Assembly: GCA_016705955.1 (NCBI GenBank)
Contig: JADJKO010000002.1
Span: 496,001-560,000 of the forward strand
Reading direction: 5' to 3'
Length of the DNA: 64,000 bases
From: Flavobacteriales bacterium
GTDB lineage: Bacteria; Bacteroidota; Bacteroidia; Flavobacteriales_F; PHOS-HE28
The notes beneath the pieces were generated by a model that was not told the origin of the DNA, made no database searches, and saw only the letters and a list, made by a program, of their open reading frames with translations. Positions 15,866 through 23,483 of this stretch are shown here, piece by piece (the stretch's first letter is position 1; every line of letters starts with the position of its first letter). Made by a program: the position numbers and the translations under genes.

Positions 15866-16473
15866 GGTCGTTGGGTGGATGATGCGCAGCGGGCCGCGTT
15901 CTTGTTGAGGATGTCGATCTTGGTGAAGGTGGGTCCGCTGTTCGCAGGCCATGTGAATGCCGGGACTTCGGTGATGATGAATGCTTCCTTCGGATCCATC
16001 GCTAGCAGGTCCTTTCCGAAATGTTCTTCGATCACTTGCAACGAATCCAATCCGCAGGGTGAGAGCAGTTGTTGCACGGCGAGTCGACCGAGACTGTCCA
16101 CGCTCGTGGGCTTCACACCCGGACGCAAGGCCACGGAAATGGCCCGTCCATCGCTGATGCGTTGCACGATGTAGAGTACCGGAATGGTATCGCTCACGAG
16201 GAAGGTGCCGAACTGCGCGCGGGCGCCGGTGAGCATCACGGCCACATCAGTGAGGCAGGGCGAGGAGCGACTGATGATGCGCAGGTCCGTGCGGTCGATC
16301 GGAGCGGATGGATACAAGATGTGCAGCGCTTCGCCCAGACCCATCGCGCCCACCACGAGGCCATCGCACCAATGTCCGTGGAAGGTCACCAGGTCATCGA
16401 AGCTGACGACCTGCTCGTTGCCGAGACGTCCTTTGCTGAAGTCCGTGTCGACCACGCCACTCCATAGCAGCAT
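15862..16473 (-). CDS. FmdE family protein, probably the body of a lipoprotein cut from its signal by an amber codon
   Basis: 203 residues. It has the FmdE signature VTFHGHWCDGLVVGAMGLGEAL (His, Cys metal-ligand pattern) and FmdE-like regions such as SPCLTDVAVMLTGARA. FmdE proteins are linked to formylmethanofuran dehydrogenase in methanogens, but in bacteria their role is unclear. As drawn it starts at ATG 16473 with no signal peptide. In the same frame immediately upstream lies a complete lipoprotein signal starting at GTG 16548, with a single TAG between them (see the separate entry). The intended protein was probably one exported lipoprotein. Member of the arsR-led operon. Confidence 0.75.
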   Translation of the reverse strand: MLLWSGVVDTDFSKGRLGNEQVVSFDDLVTFHGHWCDGLVVGAMGLGEALHILYPSAPIDRTDLRIISRSSPCLTDVAVMLTGARAQFGTFLVSDTIPVLYIVQRISDGRAISVALRPGVKPTSVDSLGRLAVQQLLSPCGLDSLQVIEEHFGKDLLAMDPKEAFIITEVPAFTWPANSGPTFTKIDILNKNAARCASSTQRP

Positions 16474-16476
16474 TCG

Positions 16477-16548
16477 CTACGGGCGCATCCGCAACAGGTG
16501 CGTGGAACACGCAGAAAGCAGCAACGCTAAGACGAGTGCGCGGATCAC
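16477..16548 (-). pseudogene. Lipoprotein signal peptide ending in in-frame TAG, upstream part of the FmdE-like gene
   Basis: The reading frame GTG-ATC-CGC encodes VIRALVLALLLSACSTHLLRMRP, a textbook lipoprotein signal with lipobox LLSAC, and then stops at TAG (16477-16479). Two codons later, in the same frame, the FmdE-like frame starts at ATG 16473. The GTG overlaps the stop of the upstream permease gene as GTGA, the usual translational-coupling arrangement, which supports it as the ancestral start. This could be a nonsense mutation, a sequencing error, or two separately translated pieces. Confidence 0.6.
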
Positions 16549-17519
16549 AGGATCAAGTTGAAGAGGTATCCGGAAACGATGATCAGGAAGGTGATCGTGC
16601 CGAAGAAGATGGCGATGAGCTTCCACGACATCACCTTCTTGAGCAAGGTGCCCTCGGGGAGTGAAAGGCCCACCACGGCCATCATGAACGCGATGGCGGT
16701 GCCGAGCGGAACGCCTTTCTGCACCATCACTTGGATGATGGGCAACACCCCGGCCGCGTTGGAATACATCGGCACTCCGAGGATCACCGCGATCGGAACC
16801 GCGAACGGATTCTCCTTGCTGATGTATTGCTCGAAGAAGCCGGTGGGGATGAAGCCGTGCATGGCCGCACCAATACCGATGCCGATCAGAACGTACAGCA
16901 GCACGGTCTTCACGATGCCGAAAGCTTCCCGCGTGATCTCCGGCAGGCGTTGCGTGAACGTGCGGCGCCCTTCATTGAAGGCATCTTCCTCCTGCGCCTG
17001 TTGCATCACGCCTTGTGTCCAGTCGCTCAGCAGCGGTTCCAGCTTCAAGCGGCCGAGGACGTAGCCGCCGAGCGTGCCGAGCACGATACCACTGCCGACG
17101 TAGAGCAAGGTGGTCTTCAGGCCGAACATGCCGATGAACAGGGCGATAGCCACTTCGTTCACCAGCGGCGAGGTGATCAGAAACGCGAAGGTGACGCCCA
17201 AGGGGATACCGCCTTTCACGAAGCCGATGAACAGCGGCACTGAGCTGCACGAGCAGAACGGCGTGATCGCCCCGAAGGTGGAAGCGAGCAGGTATTCCGC
17301 GCCGTAGAGCTTGTTGCGCGAGAGGAAGGCGCGGATGCGGTCGATCGGGAAGTAGCTGTTCACGATCCCCATCAGGAAGATGATGAGGAAGAGCAGCAGC
17401 AGGATCTTGATCGAATCGTAGAAGAAGAAGTGCAGCGCATGTCCCCAGCGGCTCTCAGACGAAAGCCCGATGGTGTCGTACACCAGCAGCGCGATAAGTT
17501 GGTCGAGCCAGTCGAACAT
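16545..17519 (-). CDS. ArsP-like permease (UPF0718/DUF318)
   Basis: 324 residues with about eight transmembrane helices in two halves separated by a hydrophilic loop (QGVMQQAQEEDAFNEGRRTF). It has the family motif TPFCSCSSVPLFIGF, with its closely spaced cysteines, and in the second half GVPMYSNAAGVLPI. ArsP in this family exports trivalent organoarsenicals. The context (ArsR, small thioredoxin, ArsF/ArsG-like genes) supports metalloid export. It is 2 bp from the thioredoxin gene. Confidence 0.85.
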   Translation of the reverse strand: MFDWLDQLIALLVYDTIGLSSESRWGHALHFFFYDSIKILLLLFLIIFLMGIVNSYFPIDRIRAFLSRNKLYGAEYLLASTFGAITPFCSCSSVPLFIGFVKGGIPLGVTFAFLITSPLVNEVAIALFIGMFGLKTTLLYVGSGIVLGTLGGYVLGRLKLEPLLSDWTQGVMQQAQEEDAFNEGRRTFTQRLPEITREAFGIVKTVLLYVLIGIGIGAAMHGFIPTGFFEQYISKENPFAVPIAVILGVPMYSNAAGVLPIIQVMVQKGVPLGTAIAFMMAVVGLSLPEGTLLKKVMSWKLIAIFFGTITFLIIVSGYLFNLIL

Positions 17520-17521
17520 GA

Positions 17522-17755
17522 TCAGCGCAGCATGGCCGCGATCTCCTCAATACTGGGCACGCGGCCCTTGATCATCACCACTTCATCCAGCACCAGGGCA
17601 GGCGTGGTGAGGATGTTGTACTTCATCATTTCCTGGATGTCCTCCACCTTGATCACCTGGGCATCCGCACCGGTAGTGCGCACGGCTTCTTCCGCAGCGG
17701 CGATGGTGGACTTGCATTTGGCACAACCGGTGCCGAGCACTTTGATCGTCTTCAT
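17522..17755 (-). CDS. Small thioredoxin-fold protein (redox-active disulfide protein 2 type)
   Basis: 77 residues. A minimal thioredoxin fold, starting MKTIKVLGTGCAKCKSTIAAAEEAV, with the CxxC motif GCAKC at the usual position and a cis-Pro in NILTTPALVLDEVV. Such proteins commonly sit between ArsR and an ArsP-like permease and are thought to carry electrons or thiols for metalloid handling. It lies 12 bp after arsR and 2 bp before the permease. Confidence 0.88.
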   Translation of the reverse strand: MKTIKVLGTGCAKCKSTIAAAEEAVRTTGADAQVIKVEDIQEMMKYNILTTPALVLDEVVMIKGRVPSIEEIAAMLR

Positions 17756-17767
17756 GGCTTCGTTGGT

Positions 17768-18073
17768 CTATCGGAGCAGGTCGCGGAAAAGCTTCTGCGC
17801 ATGCTTCCAGTTCTCTTTGTGGATGCAGTACTTGATCTTCGGTGGAAGGATCTCGCCTTGGATGAGGCCGGCCTCCTTCAACGCTTTCAGGTGCTGACTG
17901 ATGGTGCTCTGGGCCATGGGGATCTCTTCGGTGAGGTCGCCGTTGTAGCAGCACGAGCGGCTTGCCAGCAGCTTCAGGATGCGGATGCGGACCGGATGTC
18001 CCAGTGCTTTCGCATAGCGGGCGGTCTCTTCCTCTTGCTCGGTGTAATCGATGTCGATGGCTGTGCGCAACAT
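17768..18073 (-). CDS. arsR: ArsR family transcriptional regulator (first arsenic-linked operon)
   Basis: 101 residues with the ArsR/SmtB winged helix: ALGHPVRIRILKLLA, then STISQHLKALKEAGLIQGE as the recognition helix. A Cys pair in ASRSCCYNGDL, just before the recognition helix, is a plausible As(III)/metal sensor. It heads a seven-gene minus-strand operon ending in dinB. An ATCG-N8-CGAT motif 34 bp upstream matches the one before the other arsR gene, suggesting autoregulation and possible cross-talk. Confidence 0.92.
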   Translation of the reverse strand: MLRTAIDIDYTEQEEETARYAKALGHPVRIRILKLLASRSCCYNGDLTEEIPMAQSTISQHLKALKEAGLIQGEILPPKIKYCIHKENWKHAQKLFRDLLR

Positions 18074-18106
18074 CGCTCAGTCCTTTGGTGCAGCGGTCAT
18101 GTGTCC

Positions 18107-18122
18107 ATCGCAAATGAACGAT
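18107..18122 (-). promoter_or_regulatory. Putative ArsR operator
   Basis: ATCGCAAATGAACGAT has the form ATCG-N8-CGAT. The same framework, with the extra shared bases ATCGCAA and ACGAT, occurs upstream of the second arsR gene at 23484 and 23512. Confidence 0.6.
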
Positions 18123-18140
18123 GGGTCGTGCTCATAGGAA

Positions 18141-18154
18141 GTGACGTTTGTCAC
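18141..18154. promoter_or_regulatory. CRP/FNR-family-like half-site palindrome
   Basis: GTGACGTTTGTCAC is a perfect inverted repeat (GTGAC-N4-GTCAC). It shares its core and spacing with the TGTGAC-N4-GTCACA site at 13364. It lies 68 bp upstream of arsR. The outer bases do not match CRP consensus, so it is weaker than the first site. Confidence 0.45.
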
Positions 18155-18339
18155 CCCGCGATGATCCGGTGTGAATGCGAGTTCCAAACAAGGCCCGCGC
18201 AATTGCACGACTGTCCGATGTGATAGGCAGTACGAGCCAGACCACGGATTCGTATAGGACCTATGCCACGGTCTGTTCTTATCCAGTATGCTCAGCGCAA
18301 GGCCCTTCGCCAGCTCATCGAACAGCTTGTTCAAGAGCG

Positions 18340-18358
18340 GACCGGCGATGAGCCGGTC
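18340..18358 (-). terminator. Short hairpin after aldo/keto reductase
   Basis: GACCGGC-N5-GCCGGTC is a 7-bp stem 10 bp beyond the stop of the aldo/keto reductase. No U-run follows on the minus strand, so termination is uncertain. Confidence 0.35.
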
Positions 18359-18367
18359 TTCGATAGT

Positions 18368-19366
18368 TTACTTCCGCTCGCTGTCCAGATGCGCCATCAT
18401 CGGCGTTGGATAGCGTTCCCCTGCCGCCGCACCGCTTGGCACCGCCTCTTCGATCAAGGCCAGATCAGCTGCGCTCAACTGGATCTCCAAAGCACCAAGG
18501 GCTTCCTTCAATCGGTCACGACGGCGCGCACCGACCAATGGCACGATATCCTCGCCCCGCGATAGCACCCAAGCAATGGCGATCTGCGCCACGGTGGCGT
18601 TGCGCCCTTCCGCCACTTTCCGCAGTGCTTCAACGAGCGCCAGGTTCCGCTGCACGTTCTCTGCGCTGAAGCGCGGCGCATACTTGCGGAAGTCGTTCGG
18701 AGCCAGATCGCGATCGGCCGTCCAATGCCCGCTGATCAATCCGCGCGAAAGCACGCCGTAGGCCGTGACACCGATACCCGATTCCCGGCAGAGCGGAAGG
18801 ATGCTTTCCTCGATGCCACGTGAGACCAACGAGTATTCGATCTGCAGATCGCTTATGGGATGTGTTGCTGCGGCGCGCCGTATGGTGTCCACACCCGCTT
18901 CCGAAAGCCCGATGTGGCGCACGTATCCCGCCTTTACCATGTCGGCGATCGCTCCCACGGTCTCCTCGATCGGCACATTGGGATCGGTGCGGCCAAGGCG
19001 GTAGATGTCCACATGATCGGTACCGAGACGACGTAGCGTATAGGCCAGCGCGTTCTTCACAGCGACGGGTCGGCCATCGATGCCGATCCAATTGCCGGCC
19101 GCATCGCGTAATGCGCCGAATTTCACGCTGATCAGAGCCTTCGACCGGTCACGCCCCTTCAACGCGTCGCGGATCAATAGCTCGTTATGGCCCATGCCAT
19201 AGAAGTCGCCCGTGTCGAGCAGGGTGACGCCCGCATCGAGCGCCGCGTGGATGGTCGCAATGCTCTCGGCGTCGTCGCTGGCTCCGTAGAGATCGCTCAT
19301 GCCCATGCAGCCCAAACCGATGGCGGAGCTGTGCGGACCTGTCTTTCCAAGTTGACGTTCTTGCAT
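18368..19366 (-). CDS. Aldo/keto reductase
   Basis: 332 residues, a full TIM-barrel aldo/keto reductase using NADPH. It starts MQERQLGKTGPHSSAIGLGCMGM and has TLLDTGDFYG (catalytic Asp and Tyr) and ISVKFG (catalytic Lys). The fourth tetrad residue, normally His in a YxxHR context, is not there: the segment reads DIYRLGRTDPNVPIEET, with Gly at that place. I recall a subgroup with a similar YRPARLDP sequence, so this may be normal for the subgroup. It is isolated between the two arsenic operons. Confidence 0.9.
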   Translation of the reverse strand: MQERQLGKTGPHSSAIGLGCMGMSDLYGASDDAESIATIHAALDAGVTLLDTGDFYGMGHNELLIRDALKGRDRSKALISVKFGALRDAAGNWIGIDGRPVAVKNALAYTLRRLGTDHVDIYRLGRTDPNVPIEETVGAIADMVKAGYVRHIGLSEAGVDTIRRAAATHPISDLQIEYSLVSRGIEESILPLCRESGIGVTAYGVLSRGLISGHWTADRDLAPNDFRKYAPRFSAENVQRNLALVEALRKVAEGRNATVAQIAIAWVLSRGEDIVPLVGARRRDRLKEALGALEIQLSAADLALIEEAVPSGAAAGERYPTPMMAHLDSERK

Positions 19367-19430
19367 GGGTCGGTATGTTCGTGGTCGGACTAAAAATAGT
19401 ACGGGTCCGGAAGCTGGTGTTATCTCGAGG

Positions 19431-20132
19431 TCACGCCTTCGGCGCCGGCTCCATCACGATCTTGAAGTTGAACATCGGGTTCTGTAGTGCGCCCCACAGC
19501 CGCACCCAGATCGGAAGCAACTGCTCAGTGCCGCGCGCGGTGGTGATGTCACCGAGGTCGATCATCTCGCTATCCTTCCAGCCGAAGGAGCGCAGGATGC
19601 CGCGCACCTCGTTCTTGGCATCGGTATCATTGCCGCTGAGGAAGATGCTGTGGTCCTCCGACAGCATGCGCGGTGCGACCATCAGGTAGGCGTTCAGCGT
19701 GTTCAGGCTCTTCACCACTTTCAGTTGCGGATAGGTGCGCTGGATCTGCTCGGCCAATGAGTCCGTGTTACAGACGAAAAGCGTAGGTGGCATTCCCTTC
19801 GAGAAGTCCAACGGGTTGGAGATGTCGAGCAGCACCTTGCCGTTCAGGTTCTTCTCACCAGCGAGCTTCAAGGCATCCAATGTGCCCATACCGTTCGTTG
19901 CGTTCACCAGCAATGCTCCGTGTGCCGCCGCTTCCGCATGGGTGGCAAGCTTCACTGCGGAGTGCTGTGCCAGCCAGTCCTTCAGTGGCGGACGACCGAA
20001 GCTGTCCTTGTCGGCACGGGTCAGACTTTGCTGCACGTCGCGGGTGCCCATCACCACCTCGTGGCCCAGGCTTTCGAGTTTCTCGGCGAGCGTCTGTCCG
20101 ACCACGCCTGTTCCGAATACACCGATCTTCAT
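19431..20132 (-). CDS. NADPH-dependent F420-reductase-like oxidoreductase
   Basis: About 233 residues. An N-terminal Rossmann fold, MKIGVFGTGVVGQTLAEKL, is followed by GHEVVMGTRD, LVNATNGMGT and LDISNPLD, as in the NADP oxidoreductase, F420-dependent (F420_oxidored) family. Non-methanogen members probably reduce quinone-like or other small substrates with NADPH. The ATG at 20132 leads directly into the nucleotide-binding fold; the upstream open frame is not protein-like. It is divergent from an HxlR regulator, with a TACT-N7-AGTA site between them, so it is probably the regulator's target. Confidence 0.85.
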   Translation of the reverse strand: MKIGVFGTGVVGQTLAEKLESLGHEVVMGTRDVQQSLTRADKDSFGRPPLKDWLAQHSAVKLATHAEAAAHGALLVNATNGMGTLDALKLAGEKNLNGKVLLDISNPLDFSKGMPPTLFVCNTDSLAEQIQRTYPQLKVVKSLNTLNAYLMVAPRMLSEDHSIFLSGNDTDAKNEVRGILRSFGWKDSEMIDLGDITTARGTEQLLPIWVRLWGALQNPMFNFKIVMEPAPKA

Positions 20133-20186
20133 TGTTGTGTGGGTTGGTTTCCTTTTCTTAGCCGCTGCAAAGATGACCGGCCTGTA

Positions 20187-20201
20187 TACTTTCAACAAGT
20201 A
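20187..20201. promoter_or_regulatory. HxlR/YodB-type operator TACT-N7-AGTA
   Basis: TACTTTCAACAAGTA is an inverted repeat TACTT-N5-AAGTA and fits the TACT-N7-AGTA consensus known for the HxlR-family regulators YodB and CatR of Bacillus. It lies 55 bp upstream of the oxidoreductase start and 84 bp upstream of the hxlR start. Confidence 0.6.
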
Positions 20202-20284
20202 CTGTCATGAAGGATAGTGCCTGCTATGCGCGCCGGTTTCGGCACCGGATAAGGGCGGCGATCCGACCATAAGTTTTCAACACC

Positions 20285-20701
20285 ATGATCATCGACGGCA
20301 ACGAATACAGGATCCGCATGAACGGGCAGGTCTATCACTGCGCACTGGACGTCACCATGGAGCTGGTGGGCGGCAAGTGGAAGACCATCGTGCTATGGTA
20401 CCTGCGCAAGGACAAGAAGCGCTTCAGCGAACTGCGCAGATCGATCCCGGGCATCACGGAGAAGATGCTCTCGTTGCAATTGCGCCAATTGGAGAAGGAC
20501 GGCTTCGTGAGCCGGAAAGTGCACGCCGAAGTGCCACCACGTGTGGAATACAGCCTCACGCCGCACGGCCGCACACTGCTGCCACTGCTGGAGGAGATCG
20601 CCAAGTGGGGACGAATGATGGGTAAGAAGAACGGTACCATCGAGAAGGTGGAACGGCCGGTGAAGAAGAAGGCGGTGAAGCCGAAGGCCGCAATGGCTTA
20701 G
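20285..20701 (+). CDS. HxlR (DUF24) family transcriptional regulator
   Basis: 138 residues. The HxlR winged helix is clear: CALDVTMELVGGKWKTIVLWYL, KRFSELRRSIPGITEKMLSLQLRQLEKDGFV, then VEYSLTPHGRTLLPLL. The Cys in YHCALDV is at the position of the redox-sensing Cys of YodB/HypR-type regulators. The C-terminus is a Lys-rich tail (VKKKAVKPKA). Members sense electrophiles and quinones. It is divergent from the F420-reductase-like gene and probably represses it. It is convergent with acr3, with 28 bp between the stops. Confidence 0.92.
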   Translation: MIIDGNEYRIRMNGQVYHCALDVTMELVGGKWKTIVLWYLRKDKKRFSELRRSIPGITEKMLSLQLRQLEKDGFVSRKVHAEVPPRVEYSLTPHGRTLLPLLEEIAKWGRMMGKKNGTIEKVERPVKKKAVKPKAAMA

Positions 20702-20729
20702 TTCGCCTCGATCTTCGTTCGTCTCCGGA

Positions 20730-21764
20730 TCAGGCATATCGCCACCGCTTCGCGATCCGCACCAGGTGCAGCATGATGGGCACTTCGATGAGCACGCCCA
20801 CCACCGTGGCCAGGGCCGCGCCGCTGTTCAAGCCGAAAAGCGCGATGGCAACGGCCACCGACAGTTCGAAGAAGTTGCTCGCGCCGATCATGCTGGCCGG
20901 TGCGCAGGTGCGGTAAGGGAGTTTCAGCCAGCGGCCACCTTTCCAGCTCAGGAAGAAAATGAAGTAGGTCTGCAGTGCGAGGGGTATGGCGATGAGCAGG
21001 ATGTCCAAGGGATTGTCCAGAATGCGTTGTCCTTGGAACGCGAAGAGCAAGATCAGTGTCGCCAGCAGCGCGGTGATGGACACGGGTTTCAAGCGGGGGA
21101 GAAAGCGCGTCTTGAACCATGCTTCGCCTTTCGTGCGCATAAGCCAGCGGTGCGTGAGATAACCGGCCAACAGCGGGATCACCACGAAGACGAGCACCGA
21201 AGTGATGAGCACGCCCCAAGGGATAACGATGCCTGTGATGCCCAGGAGCAGTTGCACGATAGGGATGAAGAGCACGAGCAGGATCAGGTTGTTCACGCTC
21301 ACTTGCACCAGCGTGTAGTTGGGGTCGCCGCCACTGAGGTAGCTCCACACGAATACCATGGCCGTGCAGGGCGCCGCGCCCAGCAGGATGGCCCCGGCGA
21401 TGTACTCGTTCGCCAGTTCGGGTGTGATCCAAGCCGCATACAGTTTGCTGAAGAAGAGCCACGCGAAGAAGGCCATGGTGAAGGGTTTGATCAACCAGTT
21501 CACCACCACGGTGAGGCCCAGCCCTTTCAGCTGCGGGCCGATCCGCCGCACACCGTCGAAGTCCACCTGCACCATCATGGGATAGATCATTAACCAGATG
21601 AGGAGCGCCACGGGGATGTTCACGTGGTTCACTTCCAGATCGGCGATGCGCTTCATGCCGCTGCCGGCCAGTTCGCCCAGTGCGATACCGACAACGATGC
21701 AAAGCAGTACCCAAGCGGTGAGGTACTTCTCGAAGAATCCGATGGTAGGGGTGGTGTCGTCCAT
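20730..21764 (-). CDS. acr3: Arsenite efflux transporter, ACR3 family
   Basis: 344 residues and ten predicted membrane helices. The protein exports arsenite across the inner membrane using the proton gradient. The family hallmark is AAPCTAMVFVWSYLSGGDPNYTLVQVSVNNL, whose Cys is essential in studied ACR3 proteins. The ATG at 21764 (MDDTTPTIGFFEKYLTAW) gives the family N-terminus. It is the last gene of the arsR-arsM-arsC-acr3 operon, 4 bp after arsC. Confidence 0.95.
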   Translation of the reverse strand: MDDTTPTIGFFEKYLTAWVLLCIVVGIALGELAGSGMKRIADLEVNHVNIPVALLIWLMIYPMMVQVDFDGVRRIGPQLKGLGLTVVVNWLIKPFTMAFFAWLFFSKLYAAWITPELANEYIAGAILLGAAPCTAMVFVWSYLSGGDPNYTLVQVSVNNLILLVLFIPIVQLLLGITGIVIPWGVLITSVLVFVVIPLLAGYLTHRWLMRTKGEAWFKTRFLPRLKPVSITALLATLILLFAFQGQRILDNPLDILLIAIPLALQTYFIFFLSWKGGRWLKLPYRTCAPASMIGASNFFELSVAVAIALFGLNSGAALATVVGVLIEVPIMLHLVRIAKRWRYA

Positions 21765-21768
21765 TCGA

Positions 21769-22188
21769 TCACAGCACCAGCACGTGCTCTTCCACAAAGA
21801 CGCGGCAATAGGATTTGATCTCCCCGCGCACGTTGCGGAAAGCGTTCATCACATCCTCTTCGGTGCCCGTCACGTTCGCGGGGTCGTTGAAGTTGTGGTG
21901 GTGTTTTGCGGCGTGGCTTGGGAAGACCGGACAGGCCTCGCGGGCATTGTCGCACACGGTGATCACGTGGTCGAAGGCGATCTCGCGGTATGCATCCACG
22001 TTGTTCGAGGTGTGGTGGCCGATGTCGATGCCATCCTCCTGCATCACCGCGATGGCGAGCGGATGTACGCCGTGGGTCTCCACGCCGGCACTATAGACCT
22101 CCGCGCGGTTTCCCGCGTAGTGTTGCAAATAGCCTTGGGCCATTTGGCTGCGGCAACTGTTGCCAGTACAAAGGACGAGGATGCGCAT
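21769..22188 (-). CDS. arsC: Arsenate reductase, thioredoxin-coupled (low-MW phosphatase fold)
   Basis: 139 residues. It reduces arsenate to arsenite ahead of Acr3 export. The phosphatase-like P-loop CTGNSCRS (CX5R) opens the protein. A second Cys pair, CDNAREACPVFP, supplies the redox Cys relay of the thioredoxin-dependent class. Length and sequence fit the Staphylococcus pI258-type ArsC. It lies 3 bp after arsM and 4 bp before acr3. Confidence 0.95.
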   Translation of the reverse strand: MRILVLCTGNSCRSQMAQGYLQHYAGNRAEVYSAGVETHGVHPLAIAVMQEDGIDIGHHTSNNVDAYREIAFDHVITVCDNAREACPVFPSHAAKHHHNFNDPANVTGTEEDVMNAFRNVRGEIKSYCRVFVEEHVLVL

Positions 22189-22191
22189 GGT

Positions 22192-23106
22192 TCAGCAGCA
22201 AGCTACGCCCAGGTCGCAGCAACCGAGGTCGCCATCCGCCTTGGGCAGTGCCGTGGCATTTTGTAGCGCCTTCTCCTTGGTGGCGGGATCGCAGCAGGAA
22301 GTGGCGGTCTTCGCGCCGCGCACCGTGATGCTGAAGATCCCCGTGCCGCTGGCCTTGAACGCGGCGATCTCCTCTGCGCTCAGGTGCTTCGCGAGGATAT
22401 CGTCCGGGACGACGATGGGCTTGCGTTTCATCACGCGCACATCCTCGAAGCCGAGGTCGTGGATGATGCCGAGGTAGTCGCTCTCCTGCAGCGCGCCGGA
22501 AACGCAACCCGCGTAGAATTCAGCAGCCTGCTGGATCGTGGCGGGCAATTCGCCGGTGAGCACCACGTCGCTGATGCTGAAGTGCCCGCCCGGTTTCAAT
22601 ACGCGCAGCACTTCACTGAAGGCTTTGCGCTTGTCGGGCACGAGGTTCAGCACGCAGTTGCTCACCACCACGTCCACGAGGTTGCTCGTCATGGGCAGTG
22701 CTTCGATATCGCCTTGGCGGAACTCCACGTTCTGGTAGCCGAGCTTGGCGGCGTTCGCTTTCGCCTTCGCGATCATCTCCGGGGTGAAGTCCACGCCGAT
22801 CACGCGGCCGTCATCACCGACCTCCGCGCGTGCCACGAAGCAATCGTTGCCCGCTCCGCTGCCGAGGTCCAGAACGGTATCGCCGGCCTTGATCCCCGCG
22901 AACGCCGTCGGCAGGCCGCAGCCAAGGCCGAGGTCGGCATCCGCGTTGTATCCCTTGAGGTTGGTATAGTCATCGGTCATGATGTTATACACCTCCGTGC
23001 TGCATCCACCGGCGCCGCAACAGCTGCTGGCGTTGGTGTCCTTGTCCTGTTGTGCGATCTCCGCGTACTTCCGGCGGACGAGTTCCTTGGTTTCTTGCGC
23101 TTTCAT
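22192..23106 (-). CDS. arsM: Arsenite S-adenosylmethionine methyltransferase
   Basis: About 304 residues. It methylates As(III) with SAM. SAM-binding motifs VLDLGSGAGNDCFVA and GVDFTPEMI are present. Cysteines at the places required in studied ArsM proteins are visible in LGCGLPTAF, VVSNCVLNLV and FYAGCVSGAL. There are extra Cys pairs near the N-terminus (SSCCGAGGC) and at the C-terminus (SCCDP, CCDLGVACC). The start was set at MKAQETKELV; an ATG at 23130 in the same frame would add eight residues. It is preceded by arsR. Confidence 0.93.
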   Translation of the reverse strand: MKAQETKELVRRKYAEIAQQDKDTNASSCCGAGGCSTEVYNIMTDDYTNLKGYNADADLGLGCGLPTAFAGIKAGDTVLDLGSGAGNDCFVARAEVGDDGRVIGVDFTPEMIAKAKANAAKLGYQNVEFRQGDIEALPMTSNLVDVVVSNCVLNLVPDKRKAFSEVLRVLKPGGHFSISDVVLTGELPATIQQAAEFYAGCVSGALQESDYLGIIHDLGFEDVRVMKRKPIVVPDDILAKHLSAEEIAAFKASGTGIFSITVRGAKTATSCCDPATKEKALQNATALPKADGDLGCCDLGVACC

Positions 23107-23146
23107 GGTTGTGTTGTTGGGGTTGATCATGATCGACCCGTACGTT

Positions 23147-23470
23147 CTAGCAGCATTTATCGCTCACGGTCGTGAGGAGTTTGTCCAGCGCCTTGGTGAG
23201 GGTGCTCCATCCTTTCGGGTCGATGCAGTAGCACACGCTCGTGCCTTCGATGGTTCCTTGGATAAGTCCCGCGTTCTTCAGCTCCGTGAGGTGCTGGCTG
23301 ATCGTGGCCTGCGCCAAGCCGAGTTCCTCCACCAAAGATCCATTCACGCAAGTGCCTTTACGCGACAAGTACTGAAGGATGGCGATGCGTGCCGGGTGGC
23401 CCAAGGCCTTGGCCATATTAGCGATCCGGTTCTGTTCAGTGGTGAAGAGGTGTTCCTTGACGAGTCCCAT
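23147..23470 (-). CDS. arsR: ArsR family transcriptional regulator (arsM-arsC-acr3 operon)
   Basis: 107 residues with the ArsR winged helix: AKALGHPARIAILQYLS, then QATISQHLTELKNAGLIQG. Candidate metalloid ligands are Cys in RKGTCVNGS, a Cys pair flanking SVCYC and a C-terminal DKCC. The first ATG of the domain (MGLVKEHLFTTEQNRIANM) was chosen over an open frame to 23518, because that extension runs through the tandem operator-like repeats. It heads the classical arsenic operon. Confidence 0.93.
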   Translation of the reverse strand: MGLVKEHLFTTEQNRIANMAKALGHPARIAILQYLSRKGTCVNGSLVEELGLAQATISQHLTELKNAGLIQGTIEGTSVCYCIDPKGWSTLTKALDKLLTTVSDKCC

Positions 23471-23483
23471 GGTCGATCTGTAG

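Noticed and set aside
18077..18334. 85-codon minus-strand frame ending 3 bp before arsR (MNKLFDELAKG...)
   Set aside because: It contains the ArsR-like operator and the GTGAC palindrome, has no family resemblance beyond a few residues, and its codon pattern is not protein-like. It is more likely the arsR promoter region.
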